5,483 nucleotides of DNA from Candidatus Woesearchaeota archaeon (GTDB lineage: Archaea > Nanobdellota > Nanobdellia > Woesearchaeales > UBA525), in assembly GCA_018221245.1 (NCBI GenBank), contig JAAOYH010000067.1:1-5483 (forward strand), written 5' to 3'. Shown piece by piece: positions 1 through 5,091 of this stretch (the stretch's first letter is position 1; the number at the start of each line of letters is the position of its first letter). The notes under the pieces were generated by a model, which was not told the DNA's origin, did no database searches, and saw only the letters and a list, made by a program, of their open reading frames with translations. The position numbers and the translations under genes were made by a program.

Positions 1-508
1 GAAGCGTGAAACGCTGCAGAACTTTGTATACACGACCTGTTGATGTTGGTTTGGATTCCATAAGAAAGAACTCATCTGCTATGAATGCACAAGGTTCAGC
101 TCTCAACCCGGGAAGTTTTACATCTTTCACCCTGGCTATCGTTATGTGTGGTGAAAACTTTTTGTATTTGTTCTTGATAATATTGGTGGCAGCATCTATA
201 TCATTGGCCAACTGCACCAGTTCAGGTGTAGGTTCACAGCCTGCGAACACAACTCGCGGATTTTTCAGATCTGGGAAACATCCTGGTTCAGTTATTCTTA
301 TCTCAAAAGGTTGCTGATGGACTGTGGCAAGACCTTTGATAATCTTATCTCTAACAGGCTCGTTAACATCTCCCAAGAACTTTAGAGTAAGATGACAGTT
401 CTCTAGTGGAACAGGCATTATGCCTTTCATACCTGTAAGCGGAGCCTGCATTTTCTGTATCTGATTATAACATTCTCTCTTCAAAGGGATTGCTACGAAA
501 AGTCTCAT
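1..508 (-). CDS. thpR: RNA 2',3'-cyclic phosphodiesterase (2'-5' RNA ligase family, ThpR/LigT), 3' end cut by the window
   Basis: This gene belongs to the 2H phosphoesterase superfamily. Family members hydrolyse 2',3'-cyclic phosphate RNA ends to 2'-phosphates and can join tRNA halves through 2'-5' bonds in vitro; the cellular role is unclear. My translation from the ATG at 508 begins MRLFVAIPL, the usual ThpR N-terminus. It shows both catalytic HxT motifs, HLTL at residues 39-42 and HITI at 121-124, about 80 residues apart as expected. LKFLG follows the first motif, and SPH precedes the second. 169 codons are visible with no stop, so only the last few residues are missing compared with the usual 175-190. 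It lies 26 bases downstream of the TRAM gene on the same strand, but that gap is a pyrimidine tract and no Shine-Dalgarno precedes the ATG. The start is nevertheless fixed by the conserved N-terminus. The function is family knowledge; the motifs are seen directly. Confidence 0.93.
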   Translation of the reverse strand, partial: MRLFVAIPLKRECYNQIQKMQAPLTGMKGIMPVPLENCHLTLKFLGDVNEPVRDKIIKGLATVHQQPFEIRITEPGCFPDLKNPRVVFAGCEPTPELVQLANDIDAATNIIKNKYKKFSPHITIARVKDVKLPGLRAEPCAFIADEFFLMESKPTSTGRVYKVLQRFTL

Positions 509-534
509 AAAAAGAAAGAAAATAAGGAAAGAAG
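509..534 (-). terminator. Pyrimidine/oligo-T tract between the TRAM gene and thpR, probable archaeal terminator
   Basis: Read on the minus strand, the 26 bases between the TRAM stop codon and the thpR ATG contain only one A and no G. They include T runs of 3, 4, 3 and 5. Archaeal RNA polymerase terminates at T-rich tracts without needing a hairpin, and no hairpin is visible here. The tract would end, or partly end, the TRAM transcript. It also leaves thpR without a ribosome-binding site. Termination itself is inference. Confidence 0.5.
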
Positions 535-1224
535 TTAAGCCTTGTCCTTGTCATCCTCAGATTTCTCTTCAGACTCCTTTTCGACTTCAGGTTCTGGAAC
601 TTCTTCAGCAGGCTCTTCAGACTCCTCAGCAGGTTCCTCAGCTTCGGGCTCTTCAGGCTCGATATCTTCGGATGCATCCTCAGGAATTTCCTCAGCTGTA
701 ATAGACTTATCTTCCTCGATTTCTGAGTCCTCTGAGTCAGCAGGCTCTCCATCTCCAGGATCTCCTGCTTCTCTATCAGATTCCTCATTTTCAGTAATCT
801 CGGGAGCTTCTTCATCTGCTTGGACAAGATCCTCTGCATCGTCCTCTTCTACGGACTCTTCTGCAGGCTCCTCTGTCTCTTCAGCCTCCTCAGCAGGTTC
901 CTCAGCTGCGTCTTCGTCTCCGAAGTCCTCGCTGTCGAGGTCCTCGTTCTTCTCGAAGTCGGGCTCAGGCTCTGCCTCAGGCTCTTCTGTAGCTATTTCA
1001 GATGCTTCCTCAGCAGATGCCTCACCAATTACTTCTCCGAAGCCTACCTTGGACAGGACGCGAGTGATGCGTACCTTAACCTTATCGCCAGTCTTTGTAT
1101 TTGGCACGAATATTACAAAACCTTCAATTTTCGCAATTCCGTCGCCTTTCTCTCCAACAGCCTCAATCGAGACAACCTTCTCTTCTCCCTCCCTAACAGG
1201 GGGAGTCATACTTCCTCCATACAT
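535..1224 (-). CDS. TRAM-domain RNA-binding protein with a long acidic C-terminal tail
   Basis: With the ATG at 1224 the protein has 229 residues. Residues about 11-66 form a TRAM domain, an OB-fold RNA-binding module: the core GDGIAKIEGFVIFVP is followed by TGDKVKVRITRVL and GFGEVI. Stand-alone archaeal TRAM proteins are proposed RNA chaperones of a cold-shock type, usually about 60-90 residues long. Here residues 67-229 form a low-complexity tail rich in E, D, A, P and S; I count 82 acidic and 7 basic residues in 163, so it is probably disordered. Three starts are possible. A TTG at 1254 lies inside a hairpin and has no Shine-Dalgarno. The ATG at 1224 has AAGGA four bases upstream and gives MYGGS, which resembles other archaeal TRAM proteins. 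An ATG at 1209 has GGAGG upstream. I prefer 1224. The gene diverges from zwf. The TRAM assignment is firm; the tail's function is unknown. Confidence 0.88.
   Translation of the reverse strand: MYGGSMTPPVREGEEKVVSIEAVGEKGDGIAKIEGFVIFVPNTKTGDKVKVRITRVLSKVGFGEVIGEASAEEASEIATEEPEAEPEPDFEKNEDLDSEDFGDEDAAEEPAEEAEETEEPAEESVEEDDAEDLVQADEEAPEITENEESDREAGDPGDGEPADSEDSEIEEDKSITAEEIPEDASEDIEPEEPEAEEPAEESEEPAEEVPEPEVEKESEEKSEDDKDKA
622..906. repeat. Direct 21-bp repeats inside the acidic-tail coding region
   Basis: The same 21 bases (beginning CTCCTCAGCAG on the plus strand) occur at 622-642 and at 886-906, both inside the TRAM gene's acidic tail and in the same reading frame. They encode the recurring EEPAEE-type unit. 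The wider tail is built from similar Glu/Ala/Pro/Ser codons, so this is a degenerate internal repeat, probably grown by slippage or unequal recombination. It is not a mobile element. Confidence 0.7.
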
Positions 1225-1244
1225 AATTTCCTTCACATATCTCC

Positions 1245-1261
1245 CTCGGCTCAATGCCGAG
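1245..1261. promoter_or_regulatory. Perfect 6-bp hairpin in the leader of the TRAM gene
   Basis: CTCGGC at 1245-1250 and GCCGAG at 1256-1261 pair perfectly around a 5-base loop. On the minus strand this lies in the presumed 5' leader of the TRAM mRNA, 20 bases upstream of the ATG at 1224, and it contains the alternative TTG codon at 1254. No T tract follows it, so it does not look like a terminator. It could modulate translation or bind a protein, or be chance; the sequence does not decide. Confidence 0.4.
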
Positions 1262-1285
1262 TAATAGACTCAGCAGTCCGGGAGT

Positions 1286-1296
1286 CCTTTTAATAG
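1286..1296 (-). promoter_or_regulatory. Candidate TATA box (box A) of the TRAM gene
   Basis: On the minus strand this reads CTATTAAAAGG, an AT-rich core in a moderately GC-rich stretch. Archaeal transcription starts about 25 bases downstream of the box A centre, which would be near 1265. That gives a leader of about 40 bases before the ATG at 1224, and the leader would contain the 1245-1261 hairpin. The match to the box A consensus is only moderate. Confidence 0.35.
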
Positions 1297-1329
1297 ATTG
1301 TGCTTGGACACCTGAAAAATTATGGACAA

Positions 1330-1340
1330 CCTTTAAGAAG
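1330..1340 (+). promoter_or_regulatory. Candidate TATA box (box A) of zwf, predicting a leaderless mRNA
   Basis: CTTTAAGAAG at 1331-1340 is a box A-like element centred near 1335. The expected start site 25 bases downstream is about 1360, directly before the zwf ATG at 1361. This fits the absence of any Shine-Dalgarno in front of zwf. Such transcripts with no or very short leaders are common in archaea. The in-frame TAA at 1334-1336 lies within the box and rules out a longer zwf start. Confidence 0.5.
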
Positions 1341-1360
1341 CGTCCGACGAGATTCTGACT

Positions 1361-2797
1361 ATGCTTCCACCATCTGTGTTCATACTGTTCGGAGCCACAG
1401 GCGATCTTGCCAGGAAGAAACTTATTCCTGCCATGTTAGAGCTCCATCAAGGGGGAAAACTGAACAAAGTCTCTAAGATAATCGTCATAGGTAGGAGAAA
1501 ACTGAAGACTTCCGAGCTACTCGCACAGTACAAGTCTCAGATTACAGATGCTAAGGATTGGCCAGCATTCGCGAAACGTTTTCAGTATCATTTTCTCGAG
1601 TTCGATGACAAGCTGGCGTATGACTCGCTTAAGAAAAGACTCAGCAAACTACCTAAGGGTGTGCAAGATAACCTTGTTTTCTACCTGGCAACTCCACAGA
1701 GTGCCTTCGATTATATCGTAGATCATCTCAGCAGGACAGGAATAGCGAAGAGGAATCCTAAAAGTGGTTGGCATCGTGTCGTGTTCGAGAAACCGTTCGG
1801 TTCTGACTTGAAAACTGCAAAGAAATTGAACAAGTGTGTGACAAAACTATTTTCCGAGAACCAAATATATCGTATAGACCACTATGTTGGTAAGAGTTTC
1901 GTCCAAGAAATCAGTGTATTGCGATGGGCCAATCCTGTCTTTGAGCATCTCTGGAACGCCAAACACATCGAACAGATAGATATCGTAGTATCCGAGACTG
2001 TCGGAGTCGAAAAAAGAGGAGGATACTATGACCACGCTGGCGCGCTTAAAGATATGGTCCAGAACCATCTGTTACAGCTGCTCTCTCTGACAGCGATGGA
2101 AGAACCAAAAAGTCTAGATCCTGAGCACGTCAGAGACGCGAAGTCTGCTGTACTGAAGAACGTGCGACTTGAGGATAGGCACTGGCTCAAAGAGGATATG
2201 GTTCTAGGACAGTATAGTGCGGGCAAGGGTATGCAGGACTATAAATCTGAGAAGGGCGTAGCAAAGAATTCCAGGACTGAGACTCTCGCTGCTGTGAGAT
2301 TATGGGTGGACAATAAGCGTTGGAAAGGAACACCATTCGTGCTCTTCACAGGCAAAGCCCTCAAAGAGAAATACGCAGAGGTCATACTCCATTTCAGAAC
2401 TCCTTCCTGCCATCTTTTCACCATGAAGAACAAGGTTTGTGGTGAAAACAAGCTCGCCATAAGGATACAGCCTGACGAAGGCGTCAAGTTCCTATTCAAT
2501 CTAGCCAACAAGTATGGTGGGGACATTGCAGAGGCCAAGACAATGAACTACTGTCATAATTGCGAACAGGGAATGAATACTCCTGAGGCTTACGTGAAAC
2601 TTCTATCAGATGTATTCACAGGAGATCAAACTCTCTTCACAAGATGGGACTTCGTGGAACAGGCTTGGAAAATAACAGATAATCTCGTCGAGAAAGCACA
2701 GAGACCTATTTTGTATAAGGTAGGGACTCGCGGACCTTTCCAAGCATTACGATTGCTACAATTACACCCTCCAATTCTGAAGAAAAAAATGAAATAA
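1361..2797 (+). CDS. zwf: Glucose-6-phosphate 1-dehydrogenase
   Basis: This enzyme oxidises glucose 6-phosphate to 6-phosphogluconolactone while reducing NADP+ (EC 1.1.1.49), the first step of the oxidative pentose phosphate pathway, in the cytoplasm. The 478 residues are near the usual 480-510. The N-terminal Rossmann domain has the dinucleotide loop GATGDLA at 11-17 and GRR at 44-46; R45 aligns with the arginine that contacts the NADP 2'-phosphate. EKPFG is at 143-147. The active-site signature RIDHYVGK at 171-178 includes D173, H174 and K178, and the second histidine is H236 in QNH. The C-terminal domain shows TETLAAVRL (306-314), FTGK (329-332), GDQTLF (421-426) and GTRGPF near the end. 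The signature ends GKS rather than the usual GKE. All main catalytic residues are present, so it should be active; NADP preference is inference. No gnd or pgl gene is visible nearby. The gene has its own promoter and faces radA tail to tail. Confidence 0.95.
   Translation: MLPPSVFILFGATGDLARKKLIPAMLELHQGGKLNKVSKIIVIGRRKLKTSELLAQYKSQITDAKDWPAFAKRFQYHFLEFDDKLAYDSLKKRLSKLPKGVQDNLVFYLATPQSAFDYIVDHLSRTGIAKRNPKSGWHRVVFEKPFGSDLKTAKKLNKCVTKLFSENQIYRIDHYVGKSFVQEISVLRWANPVFEHLWNAKHIEQIDIVVSETVGVEKRGGYYDHAGALKDMVQNHLLQLLSLTAMEEPKSLDPEHVRDAKSAVLKNVRLEDRHWLKEDMVLGQYSAGKGMQDYKSEKGVAKNSRTETLAAVRLWVDNKRWKGTPFVLFTGKALKEKYAEVILHFRTPSCHLFTMKNKVCGENKLAIRIQPDEGVKFLFNLANKYGGDIAEAKTMNYCHNCEQGMNTPEAYVKLLSDVFTGDQTLFTRWDFVEQAWKITDNLVEKAQRPILYKVGTRGPFQALRLLQLHPPILKKKMK
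2780..2797 (-). terminator. Oligo-T tract downstream of radA, overlapping the 3' end of zwf
   Basis: On the minus strand this reads TTTATTTCATTTTTTTCTTC, beginning 8 bases after the radA stop codon. T-rich tracts of this kind terminate archaeal transcription. The same bases encode the last residues of zwf (KKKMK plus stop) on the plus strand, so the convergent genes share this DNA. I see no equally good T tract for zwf on the plus strand just after its stop codon. Confidence 0.55.
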
Positions 2798-2804
2798 AGG
2801 AATT

Positions 2805-3809
2805 CTAGACGTCGGTCAGAGAGGTTTCTCCAATGACGAATACAGCCTCATCGTCAGGCAGGTTAGGAGCGTCTACAAGTTTTGCAACTCTCGTTCCCTT
2901 CTTACCTCGCCTGAGGTATATCCTGAAAGTGCTGTTGTGGCCGACAATGTGCCCTCCGATGGCCTCCGTGGGGTCGCCGAAGAACTGATCTGGCTTGGCC
3001 ATAACCTGGTTCGTCACGAAAACTGCGCAGTTGTGAGTGTCAGCGAGCCTCGCGAGCACGTGCATGTGCTTGTTCAGCTTCTGTTGTCGCTCGGCAAGCA
3101 TACCTCTACCCGTAAATTCTGCTCTGAAGTGTGCTGTAAGGCTATCCACTACGACGAGCTTGATGTTCAGGCCCTGCTTGAACAGATCTGATACCTTCTC
3201 TGCTAGAAGCGTCTGATGGTCCGAGTTGTATGCCTTGGCTACGCGGATATTCTTGAGTACCTCGTGGCCATCAACCCCCTTTCCTTCCGCGAATTGAATT
3301 ATACGCTCTGGTCTGAACGTATTTTCCGTGTCAATATAGACCGTCACGGCGGTAGGGTCGTCAGCGAAGATATTCACGGCAAGTTGGTGCCCTATCTGGG
3401 TCTTTCCTGATCCGTACTGTCCGAAGCACTCCGTTATGCTTCCTGTTTCGAATCCTCCTCCCATGATACGGTCGAAGTCTACAACCCCTGTGCTTATCTT
3501 TAGAACAGTGTCACGTTTGGCTAGAACTGCCTCACCCGAGGTGAATCCCATATCAAGATTATCTCTGGCAGCCTGGATTATCTTCCTGGATACAGACTCG
3601 GAGACTCCTGACGCGTTGCATATCTCACCTGGAGAGGCTACGGCTATACTCATGAGATTATCGTAGCCGACTGAGCCGAGCTTTTCAGCTGTAGCTGCGC
3701 CTATTCCTGGCAGATCGGTAATCTCCATTTCCCTAGCGGTCGGTTCTGGCATTGGTACCTCTTCCATGACTGTGATTGCTTCCTGGTTTTTATCAGTTTT
3801 CTTTGGCAT
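2805..3809 (-). CDS. radA: DNA repair and recombination protein RadA
   Basis: RadA is the archaeal RecA/Rad51 recombinase. It forms ATP-dependent filaments on single-stranded DNA and catalyses strand exchange in homologous recombination. The 334 residues are of normal length. A helix-hairpin-helix N-terminal domain lies at about 28-85 (DLPGIGAATAEKLGSVGYDN). The linker polymerisation motif is FTSG at 89-92, like the haloarchaeal FETG form rather than FxxA. Walker A is GQYGSGKT at 130-137. The conserved glutamate is E162 in IDTENTFRPERI. Walker B is LVVVDS with D222. Loop regions are seen in FTGRGMLAERQQKLNKHM and NQVMAKPDQFFGDP, followed by IGGHIVGH. No intein interrupts it. The start is the ATG at 3809, preceded by AGGTGATC two bases upstream, an excellent match to the 16S anti-Shine-Dalgarno. 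Only 8 bases separate it from the upstream small gene, so the two are probably co-transcribed. In the P-loop, Q131-Y132 replace the usual EF. Confidence 0.97.
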   Translation of the reverse strand: MPKKTDKNQEAITVMEEVPMPEPTAREMEITDLPGIGAATAEKLGSVGYDNLMSIAVASPGEICNASGVSESVSRKIIQAARDNLDMGFTSGEAVLAKRDTVLKISTGVVDFDRIMGGGFETGSITECFGQYGSGKTQIGHQLAVNIFADDPTAVTVYIDTENTFRPERIIQFAEGKGVDGHEVLKNIRVAKAYNSDHQTLLAEKVSDLFKQGLNIKLVVVDSLTAHFRAEFTGRGMLAERQQKLNKHMHVLARLADTHNCAVFVTNQVMAKPDQFFGDPTEAIGGHIVGHNSTFRIYLRRGKKGTRVAKLVDAPNLPDDEAVFVIGETSLTDV

Positions 3810-3811
3810 AT

Positions 3812-3819
3812 GATCACCT
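3812..3819 (-). promoter_or_regulatory. Strong Shine-Dalgarno of radA, overlapping the upstream stop codon
   Basis: The minus strand reads AGGTGATC, two bases before the radA ATG. This is complementary to the conserved 3' end of 16S rRNA. The first two bases are also the last two of the TAG stop codon of the upstream small gene, so translation of the two genes is probably coupled. Confidence 0.85.
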
Positions 3820-4102
3820 AGTTAAGTTCTTCTTCTGTGCTCGTCAGGACGAGATACTCATAGGCCTTCTGAAGAATGAGCGTTGCCTTAGGCAGATCAT
3901 TGACTCTTAGGCTCGGCGTGCTCTTCCAGGTGTCATCCCTGTCCTTGTAGCGACGTTCGAGACTAATTGTGTAGAAGGTGGCCTGTTGGCCGTCCTTGAC
4001 AGTGCTGGTGTTTTCCCAGATGGCAACGTTAATTGCGCCAGAGCGGAAGCTCTTGACTGGCATCCGGGCGTTGGTCTTCTCAAATGTGTATGTGCTTTGC
4101 AT
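3818..4102 (-). CDS. Small conserved-looking protein of unknown function, coupled to radA
   Basis: I do not recognise a named family. With the ATG at 4102 the product has 94 residues and no signal peptide or membrane segment. The centre (GAINVAIWEN, then FYTISLERRYKD and WKSTPSLRVNDLPKA) looks like several short beta strands. It is followed by a helix (ATLILQKAYEYLVL) and an acidic end. This strand-rich core with a C-terminal helix recalls small single-stranded-DNA-binding folds such as PC4/Whirly, but that is a fold-level guess. The reading frame extends upstream to ATGs at 4138 and 4201; only 4102 has a strong Shine-Dalgarno (AGGAAGGAGG, 8 bases away), and the longer versions overlap the endonuclease gene or lack one. 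The stop codon sits in radA's ribosome-binding site, 8 bases before radA. The base composition matches radA rather than the endonuclease. A role with RadA in recombination is suggested only by this coupling. Confidence 0.78.
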   Translation of the reverse strand: MQSTYTFEKTNARMPVKSFRSGAINVAIWENTSTVKDGQQATFYTISLERRYKDRDDTWKSTPSLRVNDLPKATLILQKAYEYLVLTSTEEELN

Positions 4103-4110
4103 TTTCTTTG

Positions 4111-4120
4111 CCTCCTTCCT
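4111..4120 (-). promoter_or_regulatory. Shine-Dalgarno deciding the start of the small gene upstream of radA
   Basis: The minus strand reads AGGAAGGAGG, followed by an 8-base A-rich spacer and the ATG at 4102. It lies in the 40-base gap after the endonuclease stop codon at 4143-4145. It is much stronger than anything before the in-frame ATGs at 4138 and 4201, which is why 4102 is chosen. Confidence 0.75.
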
Positions 4121-4142
4121 TGTAGGTTTTTGTTTCATCCAG

Positions 4143-4946
4143 TCATGTTGCCACGAGAATTGGTTTCTCGACGCTAGAACTGGTGGAGTGTGAAATTTCA
4201 TAGCCTAGTTTGTATCTTATACAAGCCGGCACGTCAAATTTCCTGAAAATATTTAGCAGTTTCTCAGTGTCTTTCTTGTTAAAATGGAGGTAGTACCAAA
4301 CTTTTCCTGGATAATTCTTATGATCTTTAGCTTCGTATATCCTTGGAATCAACCCATACTTTTCAAAAAACCAATTCTGAATAATAATTTGTTCTTCCAA
4401 ATCAAACCCGTTTGTGTGAATATTTACGTTTTTATCTCGTGTTTTATAGCTTCCATCGTCTAGATACCAGATAAGCAACCCAAAATCGTCAACTAGACTA
4501 AGTATGTTCTCGTCAATTCTTTTGACACCATCCGCATAGAATAAAGAATGATATTTATGTAGAACTGGAAATGTCTTGCTATTGTAATGATATGTTCCTT
4601 CTTTAGATACCCAAATATTCCAAGAGAGTCGTTTCAATAGAACAGTTTTCCAAAGCAAGTACTCTCTTTGGCGAAAACAATGACCTCCTTCAAGACGCGG
4701 ATGCAAAGATGAATGTGTTTTCCTGCACGAGAGATCCCCTAATAATCCTCCAATAATTGTTTGTTCCTCTTTTTTTGTCAGAACTAAGTTTTCTTTTCCG
4801 CACACGTCTCTTTTTATACCGTAACGATGAGCTTGAATTCTCACAGATATCTGAGTTCTATCAAGAAACATCGATAAAGTCTCTATATTTGCAATAGGAT
4901 AATGCTCTCTGAGAACCTTTAAGTCTTGTTGGGTCCAGCGTTTCAT
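4143..4946 (-). CDS. LAGLIDADG homing endonuclease (LAGLIDADG_2 type) with N-terminal helix-turn-helix
   Basis: Homing endonucleases cut a long, rare DNA site and spread their own gene by repair of the break. The 267-residue product has two LAGLIDADG motifs in one chain, IIGGLLGDLS at 64-73 (acid D71) and LLIWYLDDGS at 157-166 (acid D164). It also has the family's intervening FPVLHKYHSLFYADG segment and the C-terminal IRYKL end near 243-247. Motif 1 has leucine after the aspartate where glycine is usual. Residues 1-46 (W4, then LDRTQISVRIQAHRYGIKR) look like a helix-turn-helix of SANT/Myb or resolvase style, a plausible extra DNA-binding module. Residues 248-267 run past the family's normal end. 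The gene has its own ATG with GAGGT three bases upstream, and no intein or recognisable intron surrounds it, so it appears free-standing. Sampled stretches are about one-third G+C against about half in radA, a sign of transfer. Both acids are present, so it may be active. Confidence 0.9.
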   Translation of the reverse strand: MKRWTQQDLKVLREHYPIANIETLSMFLDRTQISVRIQAHRYGIKRDVCGKENLVLTKKEEQTIIGGLLGDLSCRKTHSSLHPRLEGGHCFRQREYLLWKTVLLKRLSWNIWVSKEGTYHYNSKTFPVLHKYHSLFYADGVKRIDENILSLVDDFGLLIWYLDDGSYKTRDKNVNIHTNGFDLEEQIIIQNWFFEKYGLIPRIYEAKDHKNYPGKVWYYLHFNKKDTEKLLNIFRKFDVPACIRYKLGYEISHSTSSSVEKPILVAT

Positions 4947-4956
4947 ATTACCTCAT
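4947..4956 (-). promoter_or_regulatory. Ribosome-binding site of the homing endonuclease gene
   Basis: The minus strand reads ATGAGGTAAT directly before the ATG at 4946. GAGGT matches the 16S tail, with a short 3-base spacer. It follows immediately on the oligo-T tract, so a terminated transcript would lack it and a read-through transcript would have it. Confidence 0.6.
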
Positions 4957-5011
4957 AAAAAAAAAGGAAAATCGTGGAGCCGCCCACGAATCGTTAGGTG
5001 GTGGGTCCACG
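4957..5011 (-). terminator. Hairpin plus oligo-T, terminator or attenuator in front of the endonuclease gene
   Basis: CGTGGA at 4973-4978 pairs with TCCACG at 5006-5011. Inside that, CCCAC at 4983-4987 pairs with GTGGG at 5001-5005. This makes an 11-bp interrupted stem with a 4-base bulge and a 13-base loop. On the minus strand it is followed by ATTTTCC and then nine T residues (4957-4965). A competing hairpin uses part of the same bases: TCGTGG at 4972-4977 with CCACGA at 4984-4989. The arrangement looks like a bacterial-type intrinsic terminator, or the 3' end of a small RNA, placed just before the endonuclease ribosome-binding site. The pairings are read directly; termination is inference, since archaeal polymerases rely mainly on the T tract. 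Confidence 0.5.
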
Positions 5012-5070
5012 GAAAGTGGGGCCGAAAGGGGGCGTTGCCGTCTTAGCAACAATCTAAAGGCGCGGACTTC

Positions 5071-5078
5071 GTTTATAT
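5071..5078 (-). promoter_or_regulatory. Possible TATA box for a minus-strand leader RNA
   Basis: The minus strand reads ATATAAAC within a GC-rich surround. A start site 25 bases downstream would be near 5050, which coincides with the first base of the GTTGC/GCAAC hairpin read on the minus strand. This would give a structured leader of about 100 bases ahead of the endonuclease ATG. The plus strand also reads as a box A-like TTTATAT, so the direction is not certain. Confidence 0.3.
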
Positions 5079-5091
5079 GCGCGGCGCGAGC

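Noticed and set aside
6..317. 103-codon open frame on the plus strand
   Set aside because: It lies opposite thpR, whose two HxT motifs and N-terminus are clear on the minus strand.
465..839. Open frame on the minus strand with a basic, Leu/Lys/Arg-rich product
   Set aside because: It is a frame-shifted reading of the acidic tail and runs into thpR; the TRAM frame explains this DNA.
542..1264. Long open frame on the plus strand encoding a serine-rich product
   Set aside because: It is the complement of the Glu/Asp codons of the TRAM acidic tail; serine richness follows directly from the opposite-strand composition, and it lacks a ribosome-binding site and any domain.
4103..4201. Longer version of the small protein starting at 4201 or 4138
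   Set aside because: The longest version overlaps the endonuclease coding region, neither ATG has a Shine-Dalgarno, and the ATG at 4102 has a very strong one.
5004..5023. Resemblance to the SRP RNA domain IV hairpin or the RNase P GGAAAGU element
   Set aside because: The asymmetric loop and AGCAG element of SRP RNA and the other conserved RNase P segments are absent.
5034..5050. Five-bp stem with a 7-base loop resembling a tRNA anticodon arm
   Set aside because: The loop lacks the conserved U before the anticodon, and no T arm or acceptor stem can be found on either strand.
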